NCBI RefSeq assembly: GCF_002305875.1
Contig: NZ_CP022098.1
Coordinates: 11,904,001-11,968,000, forward strand
Reading direction: 5' to 3'
From: Cystobacter fuscus
Lineage (GTDB): Bacteria; Myxococcota; Myxococcia; Myxococcales; Myxococcaceae
Length of the DNA: 64,000 nucleotides
Position numbers and translations under genes: made by a program. This document shows positions 1-8,140 of this stretch, piece by piece; positions within the stretch are counted from its first letter, which is position 1; each line of letters opens with the position of its first letter. Below the pieces are notes generated by a model. That model was not told the DNA's origin. It worked only from the letters and a program-made list of their open reading frames with translations, and made no database searches.

Positions 1-926
1 TCGATGAGCTGGCCCATGCGCGTGGCGGCCCCCTGCAGGCGCGAGAGCAGCCGCAGTCCCTCGGGCGACAGCCGCGGCCCGTCGTCCTCGAGCAGCGCCT
101 GGGCGAAGCCGTCGATGGCGCGCAGCGGGGAGCGCAGGTCGTGCGAGACGGAGTAGCTGAAGGACTCCAGCTCCTTGTTGGCGACGGTGAGCTCGTGGGT
201 GCGCTGGGCCACGCGCGACTCCAGCCGGGCCTCGCTGGCGCGCAGGGCGTCCGCCTGGGCGTGCACCCGGGCGAGGCTGGCGCCGTACTCCCGGGCCAGG
301 AGGATGAGCTGGCGCCGGCTGAACCAGGCCAGCAGCACGCCCACCGCGAGCGTCCACAGCCCTCCGGCGAGGAGCACGGTGCGGCCCGCGCGCTCGGCCT
401 CGAGTCCCCGGAGGGAGGCGTGCTGGCGTGTCTCGGCGACGATGGCATCCAGGGTCGCGCGGATCGCATCCATCCGGTCCTTGCCCGCGCCCGAGCGCAC
501 CACCGACAGCCAGTCGCCCCCCTGGTGGAAGAGGGACAACTCCTCATCGGCGAACCGCTCCCAATCCCGCCAGCGCTCGCGCAGCTCCTTCATCCAGGCG
601 CGCTGTCCAGGCTCGCCCTCCATGCTTCGCTCCAATGCATCGACCACCGCGGGAAGCTCCTGCCCGGCCGTCTGGTAGGGCTCCAGGAAGGCCGGCTTGC
701 CGGTGAGGAGGTAGCCGCGCAAGCCCGTCTCCCGGTCGACGAGAAGCTGGCGCGCCCGCTCCAGCCGGGTCAGGGACTGCTGGGAGTGCCGTGCATCCTC
801 CTGGGCACGGATGAGGTTGCTCACCGACCACAAGAGGATGCCCGCGAGCAGCAGCAACAGCCCCAACGGCAGCAGGACGGCTCGCAGCAGCAGGTGTCGG
901 AAACGGCGTGGCGCGGTCTCGGGCAT
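1..926 (-). CDS. CHASE3-type membrane sensor histidine kinase, partial (C-terminus beyond left edge)
   Basis: The reverse strand encodes an inner-membrane sensor kinase that enters from the left edge. After the start at 926 (GTG-ATG pair; ATG chosen) there is a hydrophobic segment (about residues 12-30), then a periplasmic four-helix region with the CHASE3-like phrase DRETGLRGYLLTGKPAFLEP. A second membrane segment and a short coiled coil follow, then the dimerisation/phosphoacceptor box SVSHDLRSPLRAIDGF with the phospho-His at about residue 262. The ATPase domain lies outside the window. Such kinases autophosphorylate on His and pass the phosphate to a response regulator; none is visible here. 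The gene is divergent from the S9-like gene at 1264. The family call is firm, the signal unknown. Confidence 0.88.
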   Translation of the reverse strand, partial: MPETAPRRFRHLLLRAVLLPLGLLLLLAGILLWSVSNLIRAQEDARHSQQSLTRLERARQLLVDRETGLRGYLLTGKPAFLEPYQTAGQELPAVVDALERSMEGEPGQRAWMKELRERWRDWERFADEELSLFHQGGDWLSVVRSGAGKDRMDAIRATLDAIVAETRQHASLRGLEAERAGRTVLLAGGLWTLAVGVLLAWFSRRQLILLAREYGASLARVHAQADALRASEARLESRVAQRTHELTVANKELESFSYSVSHDLRSPLRAIDGFAQALLEDDGPRLSPEGLRLLSRLQGAATRMGQLI

Positions 927-1263
927 CACTCGGCGAAGGTGGAAGACACGTTCCCGTGAAGGTTGGCCCCTGGGAGACGCCCTTCAACCCGGAGCACCGG
1001 ACACGAAGACGGAGGCTCGGCAGGAGGGCGGCTCCGAGGAGCGGGCTCCGGGTCCGGCCGTCCACGGACCCCTCCGACCCCCGGCGGATTCAACCCGGGG
1101 TGCGCTCGGCCCCACGGAGAGCGCGAGGGGAAAAAGTGCCAGGTCGAGCAGAATCCGACATTTCCCTCCCTGGGGGGTCCCCCCTGCCTGGAGCACGACG
1201 TCGCCCGAGGATGTTAGAAGCGGAGGAACGCTGCATTCATGCATTCCACGGAAGGGCCAGCAC
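927..1263. other. intergenic region between divergent genes
   Basis: This stretch separates the histidine kinase from the S9-like gene and must hold both promoters. The frame of the S9-like gene stays open upstream through it, but the translation there is low-complexity Arg/Pro/Ser with no domain, so I do not count it as coding. No clear operator or hairpin was recognised. Confidence 0.5.
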
Positions 1264-3255
1264 ATGACGCTCGCAAGCCGGGAAGCGCCCTATGGCGCCT
1301 GGAAGTCCCCCCTCACCGCCGAGCTCATCGCCTCCCAGTCGCTGTCGCTGGGTGAGGTGGCCGTCGATGGGGAGGACGTGTACTGGCTGGAGGTGCGCGC
1401 CAACGAGGGAGGCCGGCACGTCATCGTGCGGCGCACCGCGGAGGGCACGCAATCGGACCTGCTGCCCGCGCCCGCCGAGGGCCGCGCGGCCTACAGCGCG
1501 CGCAGTCTCGTGTACGGCCGGGGCGGCGGCTCGTTCACGGTGTCCGAGGGGCGGGTGGTGTTCGTCAACCACGCGAGCGGCGGCCCCCACCCGGATCAGC
1601 GCCTGTACCGGGTGAACCCGGGCCGCACGCCGGTGCCCATCACCCCGGACACGGGCGGCAAGCACCGCTACGCGGACCTGAGCATCGACCGGGCACGCAA
1701 CCGCGTGCTGTGCGTGCGCGAGGACTGGCGCAACCTCCAGGAGGGCCAGCCGCGCATCGCGCTCGTCGCGGTGGACATCGACGGGCAGAAGCAGACGGTG
1801 CTCACGCAGGGGCGCGACTTCTACTCCTCGCCGGTGCTCAGCCCCAACGGCCGGCGCATCGCCTGGCTCGCGTGGGACTACCCGAGCATGCCGTGGGACG
1901 GGTGCGAGCTGTGGGTGGCGGACGTGGACGAGGACGGGGAGTTGCGTCACGCGCGGCTCGTGGCCGGTGGCTCCACCGAGTCCATCTTCCAGCCCGAGTG
2001 GTCGCCCCAGGGCGAGCTGTACTTCGTGAGCGACCGCAACAACTGGTGGAACCTCTACCGGCTGCAGGGGCGCAACGTGGTGCCGGTGCTCGAGCGCCGG
2101 GCGGAGTTCGGCGCGGCCCAGTGGAGCCTGGGCATGTCCACCTACACCTTCATCTCGCCCCGGCACGTGGTGTGTGCCTTCAACGAGCAGGGCCAGTGGC
2201 GGTTGGGGCGGCTGGACGTGGTGCTCGGCCAGTTCTCCGAGCTGAGCACGCCCTACACGGACATCTGCCATGTGCGCGGGGGCTTCGCCACGGCGTACTT
2301 CGTGGGCGGAGGGCCCGAGCAGCCCACGAGCGTGGTGCGGCTGGACATGGAGTCGGGCAAGCCCCAGGTCATCAAGGCCTCGAGCACGGTGCCCGAGTCG
2401 CTCCTGCCCTACCTGTCGCGCCCCGAGCCCCTGCACTACCCCACCACCGAGCTGGGTGAGTCGCACGCCTGGTACTACCCTCCCACCCACCCGGACTTCC
2501 GCGCGCCCGCGGGCGAGAAGCCGCCCCTGCTCATCCTCAGCCACGGCGGGCCCACGGGCGCGGCCTCGACGAAGCTGGACTGGACCATCCAGTACTTCAC
2601 CAGCCGGGGCTTCGGCGTGGTGGACGTCAACCACCGGGGCAGCACGGGCCATGGCCGTGACTACCGGCTGTCGCTGTACGGCAACTTCGGCGTCATGGAC
2701 GTGGATGACTGTGCCAACGCCGCGCTGAGGCTGGTGCAGGAGGGCCGCGTGGATGCCAGGCGCCTGGTGGCGCGGGGCACCGGCATGGGCGGCTACACCA
2801 CCCTGTCGCTGCTCGCCTTCCGGGACATCCTGCGCTGTGGCACCAGCGCGGCGGGCGTGTCCAACCTGGAGTCCCAGGCGGAGAACTCGGAGAAGTTCGA
2901 GGCGCACTACCTGGATCAGCTCCTCGGCCCCGTGCTCGAGTCCCGGCAGCTCCTGCATGACCGGTCTCCGGCGTTCCACCTGGACAACCTCAAGCGCAGC
3001 CCGCTGTTGTTCATCCAGGGCCGGCAGGACACGCGGGTGCCCTCGCGGGAGACGGAGGAGCTGGTGCGCAAGCTGCGCGCGCACGGAGTGCCCACGGCGC
3101 TGCTGCTCATCGAGGGCGAGGCCCAGGCGCCCCGCGGCACCCCCGAGGCGCGCAAGGCCCTGGAGATCGAGCTGTCCTTCTACGCGCGCGTCATGGGGCT
3201 CACCCTGGCCGAGCCCCTGGAGCCGGTGGTCATCGAGCCCTCGCCTGCCTCCTAG
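1264..3255 (+). CDS. S9-family (prolyl oligopeptidase-like) protein, apparently catalytically inactive
   Basis: The 663-residue protein has an N-terminal beta-propeller (about residues 20-380, TolB-like phrases such as SPNGRRIAWLAWD and WSPQGELYFVSDRN) and a C-terminal alpha/beta-hydrolase domain (from about 410). This is the layout of S9 dipeptidyl/acylaminoacyl peptidases. The fold markers are present: LILSHGGPTG, the DVNHRGSTGHG stretch, and an Asp in GRQDTRVP (D589). The nucleophile elbow, normally G-x-S-x-G-G, reads GTGMGG, with Gly507 at the Ser position. The usual GEGHGF reads GEAQAP, with Gln621 at the His position. I infer loss of peptidase activity and a binding or scaffold role. 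No signal peptide is visible. ATG at 1264 is chosen because the upstream in-frame sequence is not protein-like. Confidence 0.85.
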   Translation: MTLASREAPYGAWKSPLTAELIASQSLSLGEVAVDGEDVYWLEVRANEGGRHVIVRRTAEGTQSDLLPAPAEGRAAYSARSLVYGRGGGSFTVSEGRVVFVNHASGGPHPDQRLYRVNPGRTPVPITPDTGGKHRYADLSIDRARNRVLCVREDWRNLQEGQPRIALVAVDIDGQKQTVLTQGRDFYSSPVLSPNGRRIAWLAWDYPSMPWDGCELWVADVDEDGELRHARLVAGGSTESIFQPEWSPQGELYFVSDRNNWWNLYRLQGRNVVPVLERRAEFGAAQWSLGMSTYTFISPRHVVCAFNEQGQWRLGRLDVVLGQFSELSTPYTDICHVRGGFATAYFVGGGPEQPTSVVRLDMESGKPQVIKASSTVPESLLPYLSRPEPLHYPTTELGESHAWYYPPTHPDFRAPAGEKPPLLILSHGGPTGAASTKLDWTIQYFTSRGFGVVDVNHRGSTGHGRDYRLSLYGNFGVMDVDDCANAALRLVQEGRVDARRLVARGTGMGGYTTLSLLAFRDILRCGTSAAGVSNLESQAENSEKFEAHYLDQLLGPVLESRQLLHDRSPAFHLDNLKRSPLLFIQGRQDTRVPSRETEELVRKLRAHGVPTALLLIEGEAQAPRGTPEARKALEIELSFYARVMGLTLAEPLEPVVIEPSPAS

Positions 3256-3336
3256 CCCTCCTTCGCGCCGTCCGCCCACGAACGGGCGGGCGGGCGGAAG
3301 TTGTGGTCGCCCCGGGTCATCTCCAGCTTCCCGGGA

Positions 3337-4290
3337 ATGCCATCCAATCCGGTCACGCCGTGGGAGTGGGGCCTGTTCGCGGTGCTCGTCCTCGGGATGA
3401 TCATCATCGACCTCAGGTCCCACCGCGGCACGCATGCCGAGTCGCGCAAGGCGGCCTATCTCTGGAGCGTGGCGTGGATCGCCATGGGGCTCGGGTTCGG
3501 GGGCTTCGTGGCCTGGAGGCACGGAGGCGTGGCGGCACAGGAGTACCTGGGCGCCTACCTCATCGAGAAGAGCCTCAGCCTGGACAACCTGTTCGTCTTC
3601 CTCGTCATCTTCTCGAGCCTCGGGGTGCCCGAGGATCACCAGCGCCGGGTGCTCTTCTGGGGCATCCTCGGGGCGCTCGTGTTCCGCGGCCTGTTCATCC
3701 TCGTGGGGCTGGAGGCGCTGGAGCACTGGCACTGGGTGGTCTACGTCTTCGGTGCGCTGCTGCTCGTCGCCGCCTGGCGCGTGGCGCGCGCGCCGCACGG
3801 CCAGGAGACGGGGGACAACAAGCTGGTGACGTGGCTGACGCGGCGCCTGCCCGTGACGCGGCACGCCCCGGATCGGGCCTTCTTCACGCGCACGAAGGAG
3901 GGGTGGCGGGCCACGACCCTGTTCGTCGCGCTCGCCGCCATCGAGTTGTCGGACGTGGCGTTCGCCGTGGACTCCGTCCCCGCGGCCCTGTCGGTGAGCC
4001 GCAACCTGTTCGTGGTCTACACGTCCAACGTGTTCGCCATCCTCGGGCTGCGCGCGCTCTACATCGCGCTGGCCAGCTCGGCGCACGAGCTGCGCTACCT
4101 GCGCTTCGGGCTCGCGGCGGTGCTCGCGTTCGCGGCGCTGAAGATGCTCCTGTCGGAGTGGCTCGAGGTCCCGCCGCTGCCCTCGGTGGCCGTCATCGTG
4201 GTGTGCATCGGCACCGCGGTGGGCTTCAGCCTGCGGGCGCGCCACCGGGACGCCCACGGAGGAGGACCCCCCGGGGAGGCCCGGGCGTAG
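3337..4290 (+). CDS. TerC/Alx-family integral membrane protein
   Basis: The 317-residue protein has seven to nine membrane segments with the conserved acidic signatures of TerC proteins: EKSLSLDNLFVFLVIF (about residues 80-95) and DVAFAVDSVPAALSV near the middle. It begins NPVTPWEWGLF like other Alx-type members. TerC proteins are linked to tellurite resistance and to metal-ion (notably manganese) export. The actual substrate here is not known. ATG at 3337 is preferred over an upstream TTG because homologues begin just before the PWEW segment. It follows the S9-like gene by 81 bp on the same strand and could be co-transcribed with it. Confidence 0.9.
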   Translation: MPSNPVTPWEWGLFAVLVLGMIIIDLRSHRGTHAESRKAAYLWSVAWIAMGLGFGGFVAWRHGGVAAQEYLGAYLIEKSLSLDNLFVFLVIFSSLGVPEDHQRRVLFWGILGALVFRGLFILVGLEALEHWHWVVYVFGALLLVAAWRVARAPHGQETGDNKLVTWLTRRLPVTRHAPDRAFFTRTKEGWRATTLFVALAAIELSDVAFAVDSVPAALSVSRNLFVVYTSNVFAILGLRALYIALASSAHELRYLRFGLAAVLAFAALKMLLSEWLEVPPLPSVAVIVVCIGTAVGFSLRARHRDAHGGGPPGEARA

Positions 4291-4497
4291 GCCGCCCTCC
4301 GTCCCGCCCTCGCGGTGGGGCTCGAGGCGGCACGGCTGGCCTGGGGTCACCCGCGTACCCTTGGCGGCCTGGGTGCCGTCCTGGGTACCTTTGGGTCCCC
4401 TGGACGAATGGGCCCGCGTGAGGAACAGCGTGCTCCCCGGCGCGTTCCGGAGCAACCCAGGTGCAAGCGCGCGGGAGTTGGGTTATTCGATAAGACG

Positions 4498-4950
4498 ATG
4501 GCCGCCAGGAAAACCACATCTCCACCGACCCTGGGCGAATACCAGGAGCTGTTGCGCTCCTCGGGGCTGCGCAGCACGGCGGCGCGGATCGCCGTCCTCC
4601 GGGAACTGGAAGCCGCCACCACGCCGCTGAGTCACGCGGACCTGGTGGACGCGCTCAAGGACGAGGGCTACGACCGCGTCACGCTCTACCGCAACCTCAC
4701 GGACCTGACCGAGGTCGGCCTCGTGGTGCGCACGGACCTGGGAGACCGGGTGTGGCGCTTCGAGCTCAAGCGCGACGCGTCGGGCGGCCACCATGACCCG
4801 CACCCGCACTTCACCTGCACGGACTGCGGCGCCGTGTCGTGCCTGCCGGCGAAGTCCGTCCGCCTCTCGCCCACCAAGGGGCTGCCCAAGTCCGTGACGG
4901 ACAGCGCGGTGGACATCCAGTTGCGCGGCCTGTGTGACCGCTGCGGCTAG
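4498..4950 (+). CDS. Fur-family metal-dependent transcriptional regulator
   Basis: This is a 150-residue Fur/Zur-type repressor. The N-terminal winged helix includes RSTAARIAVLRELEAA and the recognition region YDRVTLYRNLTDLTEVGLV. The metal-binding region follows, with a His-rich HHDPHPHF motif (about residues 97-104). Two zinc-ribbon pairs, CTDC (about 106-109) and CDRC near the C-terminus, match the structural Zn site of the family. The metal sensed (Fe, Zn, Mn) cannot be decided from sequence; the short HHDPHPHF and two CxxC pairs would fit a Zur-like member. ATG at 4498 is the first start that puts the family motifs at normal spacing. Dyads lying 190-260 bp downstream, before the next gene, are candidate operators for it. 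Confidence 0.9.
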   Translation: MAARKTTSPPTLGEYQELLRSSGLRSTAARIAVLRELEAATTPLSHADLVDALKDEGYDRVTLYRNLTDLTEVGLVVRTDLGDRVWRFELKRDASGGHHDPHPHFTCTDCGAVSCLPAKSVRLSPTKGLPKSVTDSAVDIQLRGLCDRCG

Positions 4951-5139
4951 GCCCGCGCGTCCCTCGCCCCTCCGCTGCCTCCACCTGTCCGCGTGAAGAC
5001 GCGGGCACCCGGGCGCCCCCTCGTGCGCCCGCCTCTCCCTCCTCCTGAGTCCCTCCCCCTGGCGTCGCGGCCGAGGCCCCGTCCCGCGCGCGTGACGGCC
5101 GGCGCCAAGGCACGTCCGCTCCGTGCGGACCCGGGCTCA

Positions 5140-5156
5140 ATGCAACCGAGTTGCAT
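5140..5156. promoter_or_regulatory. 17-bp perfect dyad ATGCAAC-CGA-GTTGCAT (operator candidate)
   Basis: A perfect 7-3-7 inverted repeat lies about 120 bp before the lipoprotein cluster that begins at 5275. The same architecture recurs at 14948-14964 between the TonB receptor and its divergent lipoprotein. Length and symmetry fit a Fur-superfamily binding site. Assignment to the neighbouring Fur-family protein is inference. Confidence 0.6.
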
Positions 5157-5195
5157 CAGAACGCGAACAGCAGCTGAAATGAACGCCCCATTCAA

Positions 5196-5212
5196 ATGCA
5201 ACTTGATTGCGT
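5196..5212. promoter_or_regulatory. second, imperfect copy of the dyad (ATGCAAC-TTG-ATTGCGT)
   Basis: The left half-site is identical to that of the dyad at 5140 and the right half matches at 5 of 7 positions. A further TTTGCAT lies at 5212-5218. The 56-bp centre-to-centre distance, about five helical turns, would allow two bound dimers on one face. It is weaker than the first copy. Confidence 0.4.
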
Positions 5213-5274
5213 TTGCATCCTGATGGCATAAGCACGGTGTTTCCGCTGAGGGACCGGAGCCCGGGAGGCGCGCG

Positions 5275-5964
5275 GTGTCACGAATCGTGTGGAGCGTGGG
5301 AGTGGGAGGACTGGTGCTGGCGCTCCTCGCCGCGCCGTGGATCAGCCGGCCGGAAGACGACATCGTGGCCGCGCCAGTGACAGCCGAGCCCCTTCCCGAG
5401 CATGCCGTGGCCCCGCCCACCGCCGCGCCGCCCCCACCATCCCAGGCCGAGGAGCTCCCGCCCCCGCATCCCGACGCCGTCGCGTCCTCCGCCGTGCGCT
5501 CGTCCTCGCCCCTGCTCCCGCCGGAGACCAGCCGCTCCGCGAGGCGCTGGCCGCTGACGTCCCGCTCCCTGCACAAACTGCCCGAGCAGCGCCAGCGCAT
5601 CGTGAGCGCGCTGCGCGGCCGCTACGCCACCCCGCTCGAGCGCCGCGACGCCGTGCTCGCCGCCTTCGAGTCCTCGGGCGAGAGCCAGGCGGAGTGGACG
5701 AGGCAGGGCCGCGAGGCACTGGCCACCTGGCGCGCCCGCATCGAGGAGCAGGTGCTGCCCATCCGCGCCGAGCCGCCCCGCTGCTACGCCGCCGGGTGCG
5801 TGACGCGCGTCACCTTCCCGGATCCGGCCTCCTACGAGGAGGCCCGCCAGCGCGTCCCCCTGCTGGAGCTGACCGGCGTGGGTCCGCACATGCAACTGCC
5901 CCCCGAGTACCTGCCCTCGGGCGAGGTCTCCGTGTCCTGGGCCGTGCTGCCCCCCGAGCGCTGA
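5275..5964 (+). CDS. secreted or membrane-anchored protein of unknown function
   Basis: This 229-residue protein is not recognised. It starts with GTG at 5275, with a GGAGG-like stretch about 10 bases upstream. An N-terminal hydrophobic segment (about residues 4-22) acts as signal or anchor. A Pro/Ala/Glu-rich linker (about 25-85) follows, then a soluble alpha-rich domain (about 90-229) containing a Cys pair, CYAAGC. The domain is rich in Arg and Glu, and the chain ends PPER. It is the first gene after the two dyads and shares its strand with the HxCxH lipoproteins that follow, so it may belong to the same metal-responsive unit. A role as a periplasmic accessory protein is only a guess. Confidence 0.7.
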   Translation: MSRIVWSVGVGGLVLALLAAPWISRPEDDIVAAPVTAEPLPEHAVAPPTAAPPPPSQAEELPPPHPDAVASSAVRSSSPLLPPETSRSARRWPLTSRSLHKLPEQRQRIVSALRGRYATPLERRDAVLAAFESSGESQAEWTRQGREALATWRARIEEQVLPIRAEPPRCYAAGCVTRVTFPDPASYEEARQRVPLLELTGVGPHMQLPPEYLPSGEVSVSWAVLPPER

Positions 5965-6024
5965 GCGGCCATCCCTTTCTCACGCCTCACCCAGCAGTCC
6001 CCCCACCACAGAAGGAGTCGCACC

Positions 6025-6600
6025 ATGAAGAACCTGTTCAAGACGGGCCTGTCCACCTGCGCCCTGGCGATGCTGATGACCGGTTGTGGCACGACGGAGG
6101 CCCAGGACGCGGCCTCGATGGAGCTGGCCACCGAGCAGCAGGAGCTCATCGGCCAGTGCGATCCCGCCGAGACGGAGGAAGTGATCGAGCACTCCTGCAT
6201 CCACGCGGAGAGCGGTCCGTTCCAGGCCGTGACCGCCGCGGCGCCAGGCACCGTGCCGCTCGTGGACGTGAACCTCCCCCACACCGCCTACACCGTCACG
6301 CTGCCTGGCAGCTGCGGCCAGTACGGTGGCTCGGTCATCTTCACCGCCGAGGAGACCACCGAGTACGCCTTCCTCCAGTCGCGCTACCAGGGCCTGCGCA
6401 TCTTCGACGGCACCACCGAGGTCGGTCTGGAGTGCCGCTCGTACATCTCGGCCAGCGCGTGCGGCGCGCTCAAGAACATCGCCATCGCCCCGCTCGAGGC
6501 GGGCAAGGACTACCGGCTCGAGTTCCGCGCCACCCTCGCGAGCGACGCCCAGTTCACGCTCCTGGTCGAGGAAGCCGCTCACGAGCACGAGCACGAGTAA
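6025..6600 (+). CDS. HxCxH-domain lipoprotein (family member 1)
   Basis: The 191-residue protein has a lipoprotein signal ending LMTGC (Cys21), so it should be lipid-anchored after export. The mature part carries an HSCIH motif (residues 56-60), then a beta-rich domain with the phrases YTVTLPG and YRLEF and a later conserved Cys (SACGALK). It ends in the His-rich tail HEHEHE. The same arrangement occurs in the next three genes, so this is a tandem paralogous family I do not recognise. The HxCxH motif and His tail suggest transition-metal binding (inference). A strong AAGGAG ribosome site precedes the ATG. The next gene begins 6 bp after the stop. Confidence 0.8.
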   Translation: MKNLFKTGLSTCALAMLMTGCGTTEAQDAASMELATEQQELIGQCDPAETEEVIEHSCIHAESGPFQAVTAAAPGTVPLVDVNLPHTAYTVTLPGSCGQYGGSVIFTAEETTEYAFLQSRYQGLRIFDGTTEVGLECRSYISASACGALKNIAIAPLEAGKDYRLEFRATLASDAQFTLLVEEAAHEHEHE

Positions 6601-6606
6601 GCCCCC

Positions 6607-7257
6607 ATGCGACTCCACTCCTTCCTCCTGCTGACGGCCTGCGCGGCCCTGACCGCCTGCGACCCGGTCGAGCCCGAGCCCATCGACGAACCGCCCATCT
6701 CGCAGGGAGATCCCTGCGCCCCGTACGGCCACATCCACCGGGAAGCCACGGGGGACTGGTGCCACTGTGATCGCGGCTACCTCGCGGCCACGGACCACCT
6801 GGCCTGCGTGGCGGACCCGGACTACGTGCCACGCACGGAGTTCGACTTCGGCGACAAGGGCGAGCACGCCTGCTGGCACGTCACCCATGGCCCCTACGCC
6901 ACGGTGATGGCGAGCACCACGGCCCAGCCACGCGTGGACGCCTTCCACACGTTCTACACCGTGAAGCTGCGCCCGGAGGGAGGCCAGTACGTGGGCACCT
7001 TCCAGTTCAAGTCCTACGCCACGGGCGACTTCATCGCCTACCTGAGCCACGAGGGCGTGCCCTTCTCCTTCCACGAGGGCACGAAGCTCGTGGAGCCGGC
7101 CGCCACCGAGCCCATCCCCGCCGAGCTGCGCGACGGCGCATGCCAGGGGGAGCTCGTGCGGATGCTCGGCTACGAGCTGACGGACAAGGTCCAGTACACC
7201 GTCACCGTCGGCCCCACGGAGCACTCCGAGCTCTCCCTCGTCATCGAGCACCTGTAG
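6607..7257 (+). CDS. HxCxH-domain lipoprotein with EGF-like N-terminal module (family member 2)
   Basis: The 216-residue protein has a lipobox LTAC (Cys18) and then a Cys-rich EGF-like stretch (about residues 37-67: GDPC, DWCHCDRGY, LACV). The family domain follows, with HACWH at 87-91, FYTVKLRPEGG, a later Cys in DGACQG, and the terminal beta-strand phrases YTVTVG and LSLVIEHL. It lies 6 bp after family member 1 and is surely co-transcribed. The EGF-like module may mediate surface protein contact. Function is not established; metal binding through HxCxH is inference. Confidence 0.8.
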   Translation: MRLHSFLLLTACAALTACDPVEPEPIDEPPISQGDPCAPYGHIHREATGDWCHCDRGYLAATDHLACVADPDYVPRTEFDFGDKGEHACWHVTHGPYATVMASTTAQPRVDAFHTFYTVKLRPEGGQYVGTFQFKSYATGDFIAYLSHEGVPFSFHEGTKLVEPAATEPIPAELRDGACQGELVRMLGYELTDKVQYTVTVGPTEHSELSLVIEHL

Positions 7258-7301
7258 TTCCCGCGGCCTCCGCCGCATCACCACGAAAGAGAAAGACAAC
7301 C

Positions 7302-8033
7302 ATGAAGCCGACGCGACACATCGCCTGGGGCGCGCTCCTGGGCCTGGCCCTCTCCGCCTGCGGTCCCGCTCCCGAGGGCGAGGAGATGGACTTCAGCTCC
7401 CAGGACCAGGGACTCGAGGCGGGCTGCACCGCCCTCAGCCCCTCCATCGCCTCCCACTCCTGCCTGCACTCGAACACCAGCGCCGATCACGTGGCCGTGA
7501 CGGCGACGAGCGGCCTCACCGGCTCGACGCCTTCCCTGAGCGGCACGCACAAGCAGTTCGACGTGACGCTGCCCGCCGGCGCCACGGGCACGGTGAAGTT
7601 CACCCCGGGCACCACGGGCTCCTGGGCCTTCTACCTGAACAAGAGCATCACCTTCACCGCCAAGAACGGCGCCACGACGCTCTCCTCCGCGCTCGCCCAG
7701 ACGGTGAGCACCAGCTGCGGGCTGACGAACTACACCGTCTACGACCTCACCGCCGGCACCACGTACACGCTGGAGCTGGGCACCGCCTCGGGCAACCTCG
7801 TGGGCGTCATCCCCGAGCGCGTCGAGGACTACAACACCCGCTACTACCAGGACGCGGACGGCGACGCCTACGGCAACAACAGCGTCTCCATCCTCACCGC
7901 CTGCGTGCCGCCGTCCGGCTACGTCACCGCCCGGTACGACTGCAACGACAGCAACGCCAGCATCAACCCCGGGGCCGCGGAAATCCCGGGCAACAGCGTG
8001 GACGAGAACTGCAACGGCTCGCTGAGCAACTGA
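7302..8033 (+). CDS. HxCxH-domain lipoprotein with MopE-like metal-binding tail (family member 3)
   Basis: The 243-residue protein has a lipobox LSAC (Cys20) and the family motif HSCLH at residues 52-56. The domain continues with FDVTLPAGATG, WAFYLNK, TSCGLTNY and YTLELG. Unlike its paralogues it carries an extra C-terminal module (about 183-243) with YYQDADGDAYG, DCNDSNASINPGA and VDENCNG. That is the repeat called Cu-binding MopE-like or putative metal-binding motif in Pfam, common in deltaproteobacterial surface proteins and seen in the copper-binding MopE of Methylococcus. A metal link for the cluster is therefore supported but not proven. ATG at 7302 follows a GAAAGAGAAAG-type purine stretch. 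Confidence 0.82.
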   Translation: MKPTRHIAWGALLGLALSACGPAPEGEEMDFSSQDQGLEAGCTALSPSIASHSCLHSNTSADHVAVTATSGLTGSTPSLSGTHKQFDVTLPAGATGTVKFTPGTTGSWAFYLNKSITFTAKNGATTLSSALAQTVSTSCGLTNYTVYDLTAGTTYTLELGTASGNLVGVIPERVEDYNTRYYQDADGDAYGNNSVSILTACVPPSGYVTARYDCNDSNASINPGAAEIPGNSVDENCNGSLSN

Positions 8034-8056
8034 TCGTCCCCGAGTGAAGCGCGCCG

Positions 8057-8086
8057 GGGCGGCCTCTCTCGCATGAGGGGCCGCCC
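8057..8086 (+). terminator. hairpin after family member 3, possible terminator or attenuator
   Basis: Perfect 8-bp arms GGGCGGCC (8057-8064) and GGCCGCCC (8079-8086) enclose a 14-nt loop 24 bp after the stop. No T-run follows, so termination would be partial or factor-dependent. It may set a lower level for the last gene of the cluster. Confidence 0.4.
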
Positions 8087-8140
8087 TGGTCGCGTTCATG
8101 TCCCTTCCCTGTCCTTCACCCTTCCGAGGATTTCCCAACG

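Larger units (their letters stand above)
4951..5274. other. intergenic region with two metal-regulator-like dyads
   Basis: The region after the Fur-family gene holds two short hairpins (arms 4989-4994/4999-5004 and 5011-5016/5025-5030) that could end its transcript, though no T-run follows. Beyond them come two dyads (5140-5156 and 5196-5212), listed separately. The second half is clearly lower in GC than the flanking genes, as expected for the promoter of the gene starting at 5275. Confidence 0.5.

Noticed and set aside
811..1263. N-terminal extension of the S9-like gene
   Set aside because: It is in frame but its translation is Arg/Ser/Pro noise and overlaps the divergent kinase start; ATG 1264 fits the family.
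1237..4455. 1072-codon open frame on the reverse strand
   Set aside because: It lies antisense to two clear genes (S9-like and TerC) and reads as His/Arg/Pro/Gly-rich noise, a usual artefact of GC-rich third positions.
5801..5814. GTGACGCGCGTCAC palindrome as a regulator site
   Set aside because: It lies inside a coding region in GC-rich codons and has no matching partner upstream of a gene.
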